From Tigriopus japonicus (taxonomy: Eukaryota > Arthropoda > Copepoda > Harpacticoida > Harpacticidae), in the NCBI GenBank assembly GCA_010645155.1, contig JAAGOF010000243.1, forward strand, positions 625,942 to 689,941: a stretch of 64,000 nt of DNA, read 5' to 3'. This document shows, piece after piece, positions 1 to 11,288 of this stretch. The notes under the pieces are model-generated. The model did no database searches. It saw nothing but the letters and a program-made list of their open reading frames with translations, and was not told the DNA's origin. Made by a program: the position numbers and the translations under genes. Within the stretch, counting starts at the first letter, position 1. Every line of letters begins with the position of its first letter.

Positions 1-1680
1 CGATTAAACGAAAAAAGACGAATAAAATTGACCGATTAAACGAAAAAAGACGAATAAAATTGACCGATTAAACGAAAAAAAACGAAACAAAAAATACTTG
101 TAAGACGTAAAAAATCGAATCAATTTCCCAAAAAGGCGAAAGAAAGAAGAAAAATTAAATGCCCGTACGGACGTAAAAAGACGTTTTAAACTGCTCACAC
201 AAAATAGACGAAAGGTATTGATGGGGACCAATCTGTCTACTTGTGCAAAAACGGCGAAATCTAGAAAATTTAAAAAAGGAAGTACCTAATGAGCAAGAAT
301 TAGCTAGTTGTACATTTGTCAAATTAAAAACCAAGAGTTGAAAAATGTCTCTTTTGAAGGAACGTTTGCAGTAGAGCTATACTTAAAATCAGATTTGCAG
401 ATCCAATAATTGTTCTGAGGGCCAGAAAGCTTTTCAAACCAATAGTAATCTTTTCTTTCTGTGTCTGTGGAGCAACTCGTCGAGTACAAGTTAATTTTTA
501 AGTGTGGATTGCATTTTGTTTCCGCAAAACCTCAACTGACAATCTAATTACTACATTTGCCTGTAATTGGCGGGGTTGAACTTTCTTCGAAGGTTTTATG
601 TGCTTGGAAAATTGAAAAAAACCGCTTAAAGAGCTAGAAATCCAAGAAAATCAAAAATTTTAGCCAATTAGACGAAAAAACACGAATAAAAATCGCGACG
701 AATAAAGGTCAAAAAGACGAAATAAGATTTAAAAAAACGAATACGTTTATTCGTCCAAAGTTCGTGTCCCCAGATATAAGTTTTGTCTCTTTCCAAATTC
801 ATTTATGGTGTGGGTTGGTCTCGAAAGCAAAATGCACTACAATAAAATATTTCAGTAAAAGAGTTAGAGTGTGAATAGCTATCTGTTCAACATGCAACCC
901 CAAAACGAAATTTCTTTTGTGCGGCATCAAAATGTCATTGTTATAACTAGGGAGAGGAAGTTTAAACAAATTAAACTGTCAAATTAAACGAAAAAAGACG
1001 AATAAAAGTTCCCACAACACGAAAAATGGAAAAAAATACTGGTTTGTAAGACGAAAAAATTGAATTGATTTCCCAAAAGGCGAATGAAACTGGTTTAAAA
1101 GAAAGAAGAAAAATTAAATGCCCGTACAGAAGAAAAAAAGACTTTTAAACCTCCTCCCACAAAATAGACGAAACCTTGGAAAAATCTCTCTGCTTGTGCA
1201 ACGACGGCGAAATCTAGAAAATCTAAAAAAAGTAAGTAATAAGCAAGAGATTTTTGGTAGTATGTATGTCAAATAAAAACCAAGAATTCAAAAATGCCTT
1301 TGTTGAAGGAGCGTTTTCTGTAGAGCTGAAGTCAGATATGCAAATACATCAATTGTTCTCATGGCCAGAAAGCTTTCTTAACCCAAATCCAATTTTCTTT
1401 CTGTTTCTGTTGGGCAACACTACAAGTTCAAGTTAATTTGTAAGTGTGGATTGAATTTTGTTGGTGCAATACCGCAATTGACAATGAAATTGCTACTTTG
1501 CCATAAGCTTTGGTGTTGAACTTTCTTCGAAGATATTATTTGCTTGGAAAATTGAAAACAAAGCCTAAAGAGCTTGAAATCCAAGAAAATACAAGTTTTT
1601 AGCCGATTAAACGAGAAAAGACGAATAAAATTGCCCAATTAGATGAAAAAGACGAATACAATCCAAATTAGACGAAAAAC
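1..1680. repeat. Diverged direct duplication of an A-rich 'AGACGAATAAA' repeat
   Basis: Two copies of a roughly 720-base unit (about 1-780 and 960-1680) lie in direct orientation about 960 bases apart. Landmarks occur in the same order in both: runs of GACGAA/AATAAA, then AAATTAAATGCCCGTAC (about 150 and 1110), then ACGGCGAAATCTAGAAAA (about 250 and 1205), then GGCCAGAAAGCTTT. The left edge carries a 32-base tandem unit repeated twice plus a degenerate third copy (1-96). Open frames here are low-complexity Phe/Ser/Arg translations of the repeat, not genes. The unit is probably a non-coding dispersed element; its class is not recognised. Confidence 0.75.
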
Positions 1681-2600
1681 GATTTTTTTTTTTTGGGGGG
1701 GGGGGCGGATTTTTAACTACCGCTACAAGGAATGGGATTCCCTGTAAAGATATTAATGATTAATATAGCTTATAAAATTACCGTTTATATGATCTACCAA
1801 TGAATTACTGTTGGCAGATCTATACAACCCTTGTATGGTGGGTTGGTCAGGAATAGTATTTAAAAATTTGTCCAATCCTGCCTTAAATGCTGTTAGATAT
1901 GCTCTTACATATTCCCGACGAAGGCAAATAGGCAACAAATTGAACAATGAAGGAGCCTGATAAAGAAGAGAGGAGGACTTCATTGATCGAACTAGCCTCG
2001 ATTCCCTTGGATTGGGAGGTGCTCTCAGAACGCACGTAAAACCTCGACGATCGCTACAATTGATCTCAAATCCTGGGTTAGGACAGAGCCCATGAATGCT
2101 CTTGAAAACATACAGTATCAGACACCTTTCATACCTTCTCTGAGTACTGTACAGCCCCAACTTTTGGAGTCTCTCCCAATACGAGAGCTCTCTCATTCCT
2201 GTGGTGTTCCTAGTAAAACATCTTTGGACCTGCTCGACCTTTTGCAAACCTGCTGAACTCATTGGAGCCCAAATGGGGGAAACATATTCAAGATGCGGCT
2301 GAACAATCAACTTGTATAGAGTTAGCATCGTAATACTATCTCTGGACTTGAAAGTGCGATAGATCTAGCCGCACGTTTGAAATGCCTTCGCCACTTTCAA
2401 CTGGATATGCTCATTAAACTTTCCATCATCTTGGATGACAACTCCTAAATCCCTCATAGACGAAACCTGCTCAATATCACAACCTCAAAGCAAATTTTGG
2501 ATTGTGAAAGAAATTAACGGGCCGTTTTGATGCACTAAAGCCAATAGATTTTTAGTAAAAAAATATCGCATGAGATTCCACCACGATTTGAATTTTCAAA
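1681..2600 (-). mobile_element. Degenerate non-LTR retrotransposon (LINE), 3' end of reverse transcriptase plus tail
   Basis: On the minus strand a frame reads from about 2600 to 1753 and ends with a 191-residue open stretch. It contains LTLYK..VQPHLEY.SPIW, KVEQVQRCFTR and LSYWERLQKLGLYS.QRRYER, the typical C-terminal region of CR1/Jockey/RTE-like reverse transcriptases. Upstream, SSMRDLGVVIQDDGKFNEHI and YRTFKSRDSITML fit the same family but are interrupted by in-frame stops (TAG near 2366, TGA near 2487), so the copy is dead. After the ORF a 3' untranslated tail continues to about 1706, followed by a C-run and an A-run (G and T runs on the + strand, 1682-1705). The element sits inside the A-rich repeat. 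Its 3' tail is shared with the SINE at 25290-25480. Confidence 0.85.
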
Positions 2601-4979
2601 CCCTTGGAATGTAATTTACATGTGAAGTTGCCGTTGTGTAAAATCTTCCAAGTAAGAATGAATTGATGTTTTCAAAAAAATTTCGATGTGACACTTAACC
2701 GTATTTAGCCCACGACTCTCTATTCTAGTCGTAGTAAATACTAGTGTTCTCGAACTCGAACCCCCTTGTGCAGGTTTGCTTCACAATGCCTTTGTTCATC
2801 GGCAAATCAAAGTGAAATCTTTAGTGGTCAACTCATCTGGAACAAAGACAAAGACACATCAGAAATTGTGCGGTTTCCAATTTAAATATGCAAATGATCA
2901 GTGCTCATGCCTCCCATCACGTACTGTTGGACCACGCACAACCTTACTACATACTCCTCAGCCAACAAGGGCGAGAGAATATCGCCTTGAAGAACACACC
3001 ACAAAACTTTAATCGATTCTGATCTTCCACCCCACCCAGTTGTCAGTCAGTGTGCTCGGGATGTCTGTCTCTAAAGTGGTTTCCTTCCTTGATTGCTCTG
3101 CAAACGAACGGGGAACAAAGCACCAAAAGGAGAAATCCCATTTCAAAATAGAATTATACTTGTAATTGCCTTGTTTTTAGTCTTCTTCTGAAACAACCAG
3201 CCCCTCGGGCAGAATTACCTCCCTCGCTCAACAACAACATTATAGTTCATTCAGTGAGAGGAAGTGGGCTAGCTAACCAAGTGCCTTTAGTATAGCGTGA
3301 TAGCCGAGAAGCAGCAAACGAAGAAGCTTCAGCTATTGTCAAATCCTAGTGGGCTCAATCGACCTCTAAACTCAAACCAAACCACCAACGGACTTGCTTG
3401 GTTTGTAACAACAGACCATTGACGACATCCTCAGGCCTCCTTTTGCGTTACTAGAAGAAAACTTGTCAATTCATGGACCGGAAACTAACATTTTTTGTGT
3501 TTGTACTGGTTTATTGTCCCCAACATAAACTACACTTAAAGGTGGACATGAGAACAACTATCAATATTTTTCTGCTTAACGAAGTAAACATTTAGTAAAA
3601 ATCCTTTGATTAGAATCTTTGGTATAAAATTAACTTTCAAAATGGGAATAACGCTGTCCAATGACGGACGATATCCTGGTATCCAACTTTGTACTTTACA
3701 ATGTAAATTTATCTTTATCAACCAAATTACAACAAAATTTACATTTCCCAATTAATATCATATTCTATTATAAAAATGTCGAATGTATAGAAATAGTTAT
3801 CACTCCATGTACGTTTGATGTCCTTGACAACTGGCCTTAAAACTTCGGGTCATCTGAGGGGTAGCGCAAGAAAAACTGGTCAAATCACAGAGAGGGCTGT
3901 TTGGACCGAACAAAGAGATCAGGTTTTTAGGGGTAAAAATGACTCCATTTTTGAGGGAGCAAGCCATATAGGCACGTATATAGGTGAACGACGACGTAAT
4001 GAAGAGGGTACTCAACCTCAGGTGGCTGAGAATTGGCTTATCTCAATGACACGGTAATAAATTGAGCTCGCCAGTCAACCAGAGCCTACAGCAGTTCCGT
4101 CGTTTGGTCGAGTACGTAGAAATGGTTTCTGAACCAGCAATCAAGTACACTATGAAAGCAATTGGCTTACTTCCTTCATTCTTTTGAAGTGTGCCAAGAA
4201 AGGCGAATAAAAATTTCCCACCATTCGGATGCTTAGCCATGCCCAAATCGATCTTCCTCCTTCACTGGGTGTTGAATTCTTAACAATTTCGGATGAAATA
4301 GACACACCTAAGAGTGGCATAAGTCACCCTGTAAAATCATCGTGAGCAAATTTTAGGGTGATCGAATAATGATCAACGGAAGTTGCTTTTTTGCTTGATT
4401 CGTTTTCCTCGGCAAGTTCTCATGAATGAAAAAATGATTTCATAGCACACATGTGAATAGTGCCGTAAATCTCCAGATGACATAATAAAAAAAAAACTAC
4501 AAGTGATAAAGAAACTTGATGGTAAACTGCTATAGAATCTGAAGTCCCCCATCAAACAGAAGACAACTGTTGTCCGCTCGAAAAATGAGGCAGAATCAAA
4601 ACTCGTGTAATTATTGCTAATGACGATTTCTGGCCATTTCCCATGACTTGAACGTGCTACTTTATTGGTAGGCAAGCTTAGTGCCTCTCCAAGTAATTAG
4701 TTTGGTTTTGAAAAACAAAACTGTTGTCAAAATTGGGGCCCCATCGCACTCATCTTGAGCTTCAACGGAGCTTTCAAAACATATCTCGAGGGGAGTCATT
4801 ATACACTGCAGGCCACGGAAATTTCAAACACGATCCGTTTGCATCTGTGATGGGGACAGAAAACGGACATTTTCAAGTTTTGTTGCCTCATCATCATGTG
4901 GGTCCTCATCTTTTTGGGCGAATGAACTCGTCGAACTATTTGCAATTTAGTTATTATTTCAAATTCTTCCTTCACAAAG
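2601..4979. other. Non-coding stretch, no gene supported
   Basis: Only short frames without recognisable domains, signal peptides or plausible splice structure are visible. No repeat family shared with the rest of the window was noticed. Confidence 0.5.
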
Positions 4980-5051
4980 GCCCGCATAGCTCAGAGGCAG
5001 AGCACTAGTCTCGTAAACTAGGGGTCGTGAGTTCAATTCTCACTGTGGGCA
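4980..5051 (+). tRNA. tRNA-Thr (anticodon CGT)
   Basis: All four arms fold. The acceptor stem is GCCCGCA with TGTGGGC (one G-U pair) and the discriminator is A. The D-arm is GCTC/GAGC. The anticodon stem is CTAGT/ACTAG with loop CTCGTAA, giving anticodon CGT, which reads threonine codon ACG. The variable region is five bases, and the T-arm is GTGAG/CTCAC around TTCAATT. There is no intron and no encoded CCA. A T-run follows (about 5066-5073), matching an RNA polymerase III terminator. The internal A and B boxes look functional, so this is probably an active gene. Confidence 0.95.
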
Positions 5052-6514
5052 GGCGAATTTTATAGTTTTTTTTCTATTATGCCTTTAGTTTTTTCATGTA
5101 TCTCGATATTGATATTTGTCTTCATTTTCAGTCACATTATGAACACCGGATTAAACATCAAATTTGCTAACTAGATGAGATAAAGTGTTGCGATTAAATA
5201 GCAATGAGAAGAATCACAAGAGAACACCGTAAAGAATGCCGCAACTACCCGGAATTGATATTCAATGTAATGTAGAATATATATAGCAATATGATATATA
5301 CTGCTTATCCTATCGTTCATTGTTTCCTTCTTTGCATAACAACAGTCACAACAACGACAACGGGTGATGTCTAAAGTGATCAACACCGCCAAAATGGAAC
5401 TGATCTCACAAGAACAAGGCAAATGTTTTCGCCCTCGATTTTATCCAGCGAGACGATATGTGTGAGGGTACTAGAGACAATGACTGGTGGGATCATGAAA
5501 CAGCTGTTTCAATGAAGAATACCGGCAACATCATCATCATCAACAACAACAACAACAACAACAACCATCACGACGACGAAATTGAGCCAGCCAAGTCTGA
5601 TGATCTCTGAAGCCGCTATTTTGCTTCACAAAAGCTTTTGTTGATCATACAAAAGCCATACAGAAGCCAAAAACCTTTGGTCACTTACTCACTCTTGAAC
5701 CTGGATGCTTGAGACATGAAACAAAAGCTTGTGAGAAACTGGATTACCGAGCCCCCTCTGTTGATCGTTTTTAGACAGACAAAAAGTGTAAACTTTGTGA
5801 TGTGAGGGTTGTGTCGGGTTGTATGTACAGTTTGAATTCATCCAGGACAAATGGCACACAATCAATTCTCCAGTTGATCACGCAATGCAACTACAGGAGG
5901 GGAAAATATTTGAATGCAAAACATGCTTTCTGGCTGGGTGTCAGTCAAGTCATTTGTTTGAATCATTTTAGCCTAAACTCTTTCACCCTTACATGAAATC
6001 GAACTAGAGTGTGTCGTATTTCCGGTAAGGCATTCAAGAGTTTCATTTTTCATCTGAGATCGAGAGCTCTTAAACGACATTACCTGTTTTCCATACATTT
6101 CCACAAAACATACAAAAGAGGAAACATGAAACCTTGCAAATAAGTTTGTAAATTATCATTCTTTAGCACCTTTTTTTGAATTCACTACACGATGTCACTC
6201 TTTTATTACATGCAGAGTTGGGGAGATTTATTGGTACAAACCTTCAAGATCTTTTTCTTATTAAATATCGCTTTTTCTCCCATCCCCTAAACCATATGAA
6301 CAAATTAAATCTTAGTGGAATCACTATTTTGTGAAACAAAAAACTGAAGGTTCACGAGCAAGGGAAGTGATAACTGAATTACTCTTGTGTTTCATTTGTC
6401 CTTGCATCGTAGATAACTGAGTGCAATTCGGCGATCACTGAATCAAGTGATCTTGAATTTCACTAAGAGCTGGACCTTCAATTTTTCATTTCACAAAAAG
6501 TGATTGTTCTAAGA
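5052..6514. other. Non-coding stretch between the tRNA and the hAT element
   Basis: Apart from the trinucleotide microsatellite near 5527-5580, I see no gene, repeat family or RNA here. The open frames are short and featureless. Confidence 0.5.
5527..5580. repeat. Trinucleotide microsatellite (CAT/CAA/CGA)
   Basis: A run of CAT, then about eight CAA units, then CAT/CGACGA units. No coding frame of interest covers it. Confidence 0.85.
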
Positions 6515-6929
6515 CAGTGATGCTGAACCTTTTTTCCTCAAATCCCCACTTCTCAACTGGCCAAGTCCCCGTTCCCCACCACAAAATATGATCGTTAAAA
6601 ACAGTTTTAATGAGACTTTTCTGTTCCTGTTTTCCTTCAATAATGGCCCCAATATTGGGCTCGATTTTAGAAATTGCGCATTGCATGTCTGATTCAAGGT
6701 CGATCAAACGGTTTCGGGATTTGGTTTTGATCACAACCATAGCAGAAAAGGCAGCCTCGCAGAGGTAAGTGCTGGGAAACCTGACTAACAGTTTTAGGGC
6801 AGCCTTTGACACAATGGGATATGATTCGTGCATAGTGGCCCAAAATTCATTCAGATTTTTGCTCTTGTAAATAGGAAAGCAGGAAAAAGTACTTTTTATG
6901 TACATTTTTCCCAAACCGTCATTCCCCAC
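6515..6929 (-). pseudogene. hAT transposase C-terminal (dimerisation) fragment
   Basis: The minus frame contains LNEFWATMHESYPIVSKAAL, LLVRFPSTYLCEAAFSAM and IKTKSRNRL, followed by a downstream CAISKIEP segment. This matches the C-terminal hAT dimerisation region shared by ZBED5, FAM200 and SCAND3-like transposases. The BED finger, RNase-H core and catalytic residues are absent, because the frame begins at the deletion junction near 6890-6930. The frame reads through the left TIR to a stop at 6486, outside the element. This is a non-functional remnant, not a host gene. Confidence 0.85.
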
Positions 6930-6986
6930 TTGGTCAACCCCGAATTCCCCACCAGTGGGGAATTCCCCACAGGTTCCGCACCACTG
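6515..6986 (-). mobile_element. Internally deleted hAT (Charlie/ZBED5-like) element with TIRs and target duplication
   Basis: The left end reads CAGTGATGCTGAACCT and the reverse complement of the right end reads CAGTGGTGCGGAACCT (14 of 16 identical). This resembles the CAGTGG..AACC ends of Charlie-type hAT elements. The flanks are TTCTAAGA (6507-6514) and TTCTATGA (6987-6994), a 7/8-matching 8-bp target duplication of the hAT nTCTAnan type. Inside is the 3' part of a hAT transposase gene in minus orientation. At 472 bp the element is far too short to be autonomous, so it is an internal-deletion derivative. A perfect 16-bp palindrome lies at 6955-6970, just inside the right end. Confidence 0.88.
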
Positions 6987-6994
6987 TTCTATGA

Positions 6995-9900
6995 TGTATT
7001 AACAGGACTTGGGTGATGCAAAAAAGCAGCACACTTCAATTAGTGATTGATTGTCATGCCGTTAAAATCTTGCACCAATACTTCTGCCCGACTCTGCAAT
7101 GGAGAAGAATAAAAGACATTTGTACATACCCCGTTTTAGGGACATGGTTTGAAAATCTAAAACCTTTGATGTTGAGTCCAAAGTAATTTGAGTTACCATA
7201 TTTTCACTAGAGTTTAGGTGGTCAAATCAAAAGGCTTTGTTTCTGTGAAGTGACAGATTATGGTAAAGAACCTCATAATTTGGCCGGGAGCTCCGCTGGT
7301 TTCAAGAACAAGACAGAAAGCGAAAAATAGTGTTCTGACGTTTCAGGCAATTTGTCGAGGATAATCGCAGGGTTCTACTCGTAAAAAGGGTCCGGCTTTA
7401 GCACCATCGCTCGGGTTCTGAAAAGAATCGTATTACTCTCTACGATCCCCCATGTTCATGCATTTGGTCGAGTTGCTGGAAACAGAAAAAAGATAAAGCG
7501 CTTTATCCCTTAGTTTCCACGACTTTTTTCAGCTGTCCGTGGCTTAAATTCGTACTGGTGTTGCCTGAACGTGTGGTACGAACTGTATAGATACTACGTA
7601 TGCCCCACTTGCACAACTGGTTCTTTTATTTGAACTTCTGCGTTGTTTCTCAGAGACGCTGGGAATATTTACACCCGTCAAGCCGATATCGCCGTCAAAG
7701 AGGAATCCTGATAAAGGACATAGGCAAATGACATTGGCTCTTTGTCTGATACTCTCTTGAATCACGGGACCTTAAAAATTTTGGGATTTTATGCTCAACG
7801 TTTTGCCGAGAAACAAGCAATCCATGGCCATGAAAGAGGTCTTGGAAAATGGTTCCTGGTAAGATATGGTGAACGAGAATATTGGAACATGATGATCTTT
7901 GGACACTCTGCACTTCGCACATCGATTTAAGCAGAAAAATCTTCGAATGGACGGAAGGATTTTAGAGCTGGAGGGTCATGCATCCCCACACATCACACAT
8001 GTGTGACTGTTTTGTGCAATCCGAGACCCAAAGTGGGCTCTTTCAAGATTTATGAGCCCATCAGAAATTTCGGACAAAAAGCCAGCTTCCCTTTGAGAAC
8101 GGATAAACGAACACATTGAACCAGTTCATTGGTTCCGCTCCGATGGTTGAAAGCTCGATATGCCGGGTAAAAGCTGGTAATTTTAGCCTGCCAACAATGG
8201 GCCGCATCGAAAAACCGATACCAAAATAAATGGGCATCCAATTCATGCGAGATAAATGTCAGAAAATCTCCCGAAAACCAACTAGAGTAGTAACTGCTGG
8301 TCTGATTTTGAACGGTTGGACAGACGACTGGATTAGGGAATGTACCACTTAGTTTAGATGAGCTCGTTGCTCCACTGACCATGGATGGAAGTTTAGCAAA
8401 TTAGTGGCCAGGTTTTATGAATGAACCAAACTAGTCAGTCACCTGGACTCGCCCATAAGAATCACCCTCAATAATAGAGGAGGCGTCCATGTGTACGTAG
8501 TAATGCTAGTTCTTCAACCCCGCCCATTGCATGGATCCATAAAGATGAACGCTTCAGAGCTGTTCGTTCGTCACACACAAAAAAACGAGTGTCATTTGGG
8601 AGATTTGAACGCGGCAAAAAGGAGTCGATCCGTCAAAAATGGAGCCTCCCTTGTCAACAAAAACAGACTTATTTTTCTCACCCATGGGCAGAGAGGGTCT
8701 CAATGAAAGTGCCCATTACTGTTGGCATCTATTTTCAATATGAACGAGATCCTGGGAATCAACGGATTCCATTCACGGCCAGATTTGACTGTAAACAAAC
8801 AGTGTCGCCAAGTTTTCAAACAGAATGGTGAATACTCTAAGATGAGCGTATGAGTATTACCAATAGAAGCTCTTAAAAACCCTTTGAGTTGAGTTGAGGA
8901 AAATGAGGCGTTGGTGATTCAGGTTTGGAAGATTTTTTTCTTTCACAAGCTTCAGGGAATGGCTTGACTTGAGGTTCAAACTTGGTTATGAATGACATCA
9001 TTGGCAAAGGTTGCGAAAAAATGACCATCCTACAATAAATACAAATGGCATGGCATTACTAGAAGTTCTAACAAGGTAGGATTGTTAGCTCGTGGTTCAA
9101 TCTCTAAAAATGATCAACCAGTGAACGTCTCTCTCTGAATAGCTTTTTGGATGGCACCAAACACCTCGGGGAAGGTAGTTATTTTTGATATTTTTCAGCT
9201 CAAGTGATTCCTTATGAACTACTCCCCAACAAAGGAGCTACTTTTTGGAGGACCCTGTCATAACACAAATAGAAGAAAAACACATCTGCTCATGATGCTA
9301 ACCAATTGGAAACGCCATCATTACATCCTCGTTCTCAAAGCAATCTGGAATGGAATATAGCCACACTCTCGAATGTTTCTTTTTATGACATTTATCACAT
9401 TTCACTTCTGTCGATGAGTGCGATAACAACAGCACTAAATGGTCGCCTGGTCGCCATAATATTGTGTATCGTAAAAGTCATGTAGAGAAGTGACGTGGGC
9501 AATGATAGCTGGACGAATTTGGACAATTTGAACAAGCTCTAAATTCGAAAATGGACAGAGCTGCACTAGAACAAGAACAACGAGAAGTGTTGTAATTTGG
9601 AGACTAGGCGTTCGTCATTTTTGTGCTTCGAGTAACAGCTACTGTGAAGTCAGGCAAGTGCTATCTTGTACGGAAAATCTCGAGAGGTAGAAAGACCATG
9701 TAGTTTCGTGTGGTCATTTATATTCGATGTTGTTCCATTACCACCTCTGCACCATTTTAGGTTTTCCGGGGAAGTTCAACAACGTCGAATGAAATAAACC
9801 GTCCGAAGACGATTACCAAAATTCACCCTTTAGATGGATCAAACCCAACCCTCGGAGAAAGTTTCTCATAAGATTACAAATATAAATTTTTAACTTCTTG

Positions 9901-11288
9901 CCAGTTTTGAGATTAGTTTCTGAAAATGAAATTCTTGTCACATTTTGAATTTTCTTGTTAAGCTGGTATACTTTATACTTTTGTGTCTAAATACAAGTTG
10001 AGATAACTTAAGGGCACATATTACGACTTCACACTTGTCCTCTTAATTTTGTATTTACAAATTGGGTTCGTCTTTTGTAATGTGGATTAAATTTTTCCAT
10101 TGTCAAGACTCCAAGTTTGATATAATACTTTTTTGTATTATGAGGTCCTTTTCCGGGAATTTTTGATGACGTACACTAGAATGTTTGATATCCAAATATG
10201 AAGAAAATGTAAAATATCATGTGGAGAGAAATTTTGAGCATTGTTACAGGTTTTATGATGGTAATCATTTTGACAAAAATAATCAATAAGAGAAAGATAT
10301 CTTTTTTTTGTTTATCACACCACGTGATGTTATGAAACATTGCAAAACTTTGAACCCATTAACAGAAAATAGGAACAACATCCGATTTCAAAACAGCTTT
10401 CAATTGCATTTACTAGAAAATTATTACATGATTTTCATTTTGAATACAATTGAAACAAATAGGCCCTAAAAGAAGCTAAATATTCTACGTTAGTTCATGT
10501 AGTTGGAGATCAAAAAGGACCTCCACCGAATTTAAAACCGAATCACCTTAACTAATTATACATTGATGGTTTCCTACATTAAATCGAGATGCATTGAAAT
10601 GCTGTCACCACTGCCACTTTACTATTTTTTGAGACCAAGCAAAATGTATCATTCCCTTCTCATGAACAACCGTTTTAAAGCTTTTCAACGCCCAAAGTGT
10701 TAGTCAACCGATTTCCGGTGTTCTTTTCCAAACACACGTCGACGTTATTACACCCATCCCCTCGATGTCCAAACTTCAAGTGTGTTCTACTGAACTTCGT
10801 CTTATGACCAACATAGCACTCGATCGATGAACTAGTAGTACACCACTCTGTCTGCATTTGGTTGGAGAGCCTGCTTGTCGGATGTTGTTCGTCCGTTCTT
10901 TCGCTCGGGTCGTCGAGAATCCGAGCCGAGCGAACCGCTGTACATCACCGATTGGGGCGTTGGGAGCCCTCTGAATCAAATGGTTTCAGGCATGTTTCTT
11001 TGTCATCATGGGAGGGGAAAAACTCACCCCTCCTAAAAACACCGTGGATGGACTACAGATCCGAACTTGAAGTTTAGTTGCCAGCAAAGCCGGTGTCCGA
11101 ACACACGTCCATCCATCCCTTGGAGAGAGAAACGGCAAAAACACTCTTGAAGACAGTAAAAACCGCTCCACTGGTAGTGGAGTGGATAGTTCTGGTGGTG
11201 GAGGAAAAAGAAGAGGAGAGAATTAGAATTCTCTGATAAATCTTGATGTGATAAATGAGGTGATGCTGATTTGGCAGTTGAGCCGGTC
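6995..11288. other. Long stretch without a supportable gene
   Basis: The longest frames (for example 8050-8382 on the minus strand, 110 codons) show no recognisable domain and no convincing splice partners. AT-rich, low-complexity sequence dominates 9850-10660. The part just before 11289 may hold the promoter and 5' leader of the PPPY membrane-protein gene. Confidence 0.45.

Noticed and set aside
8050..8382. 110-codon minus frame as a gene
   Set aside because: No domain, no splice partner and ordinary composition for non-coding sequence; not enough support.
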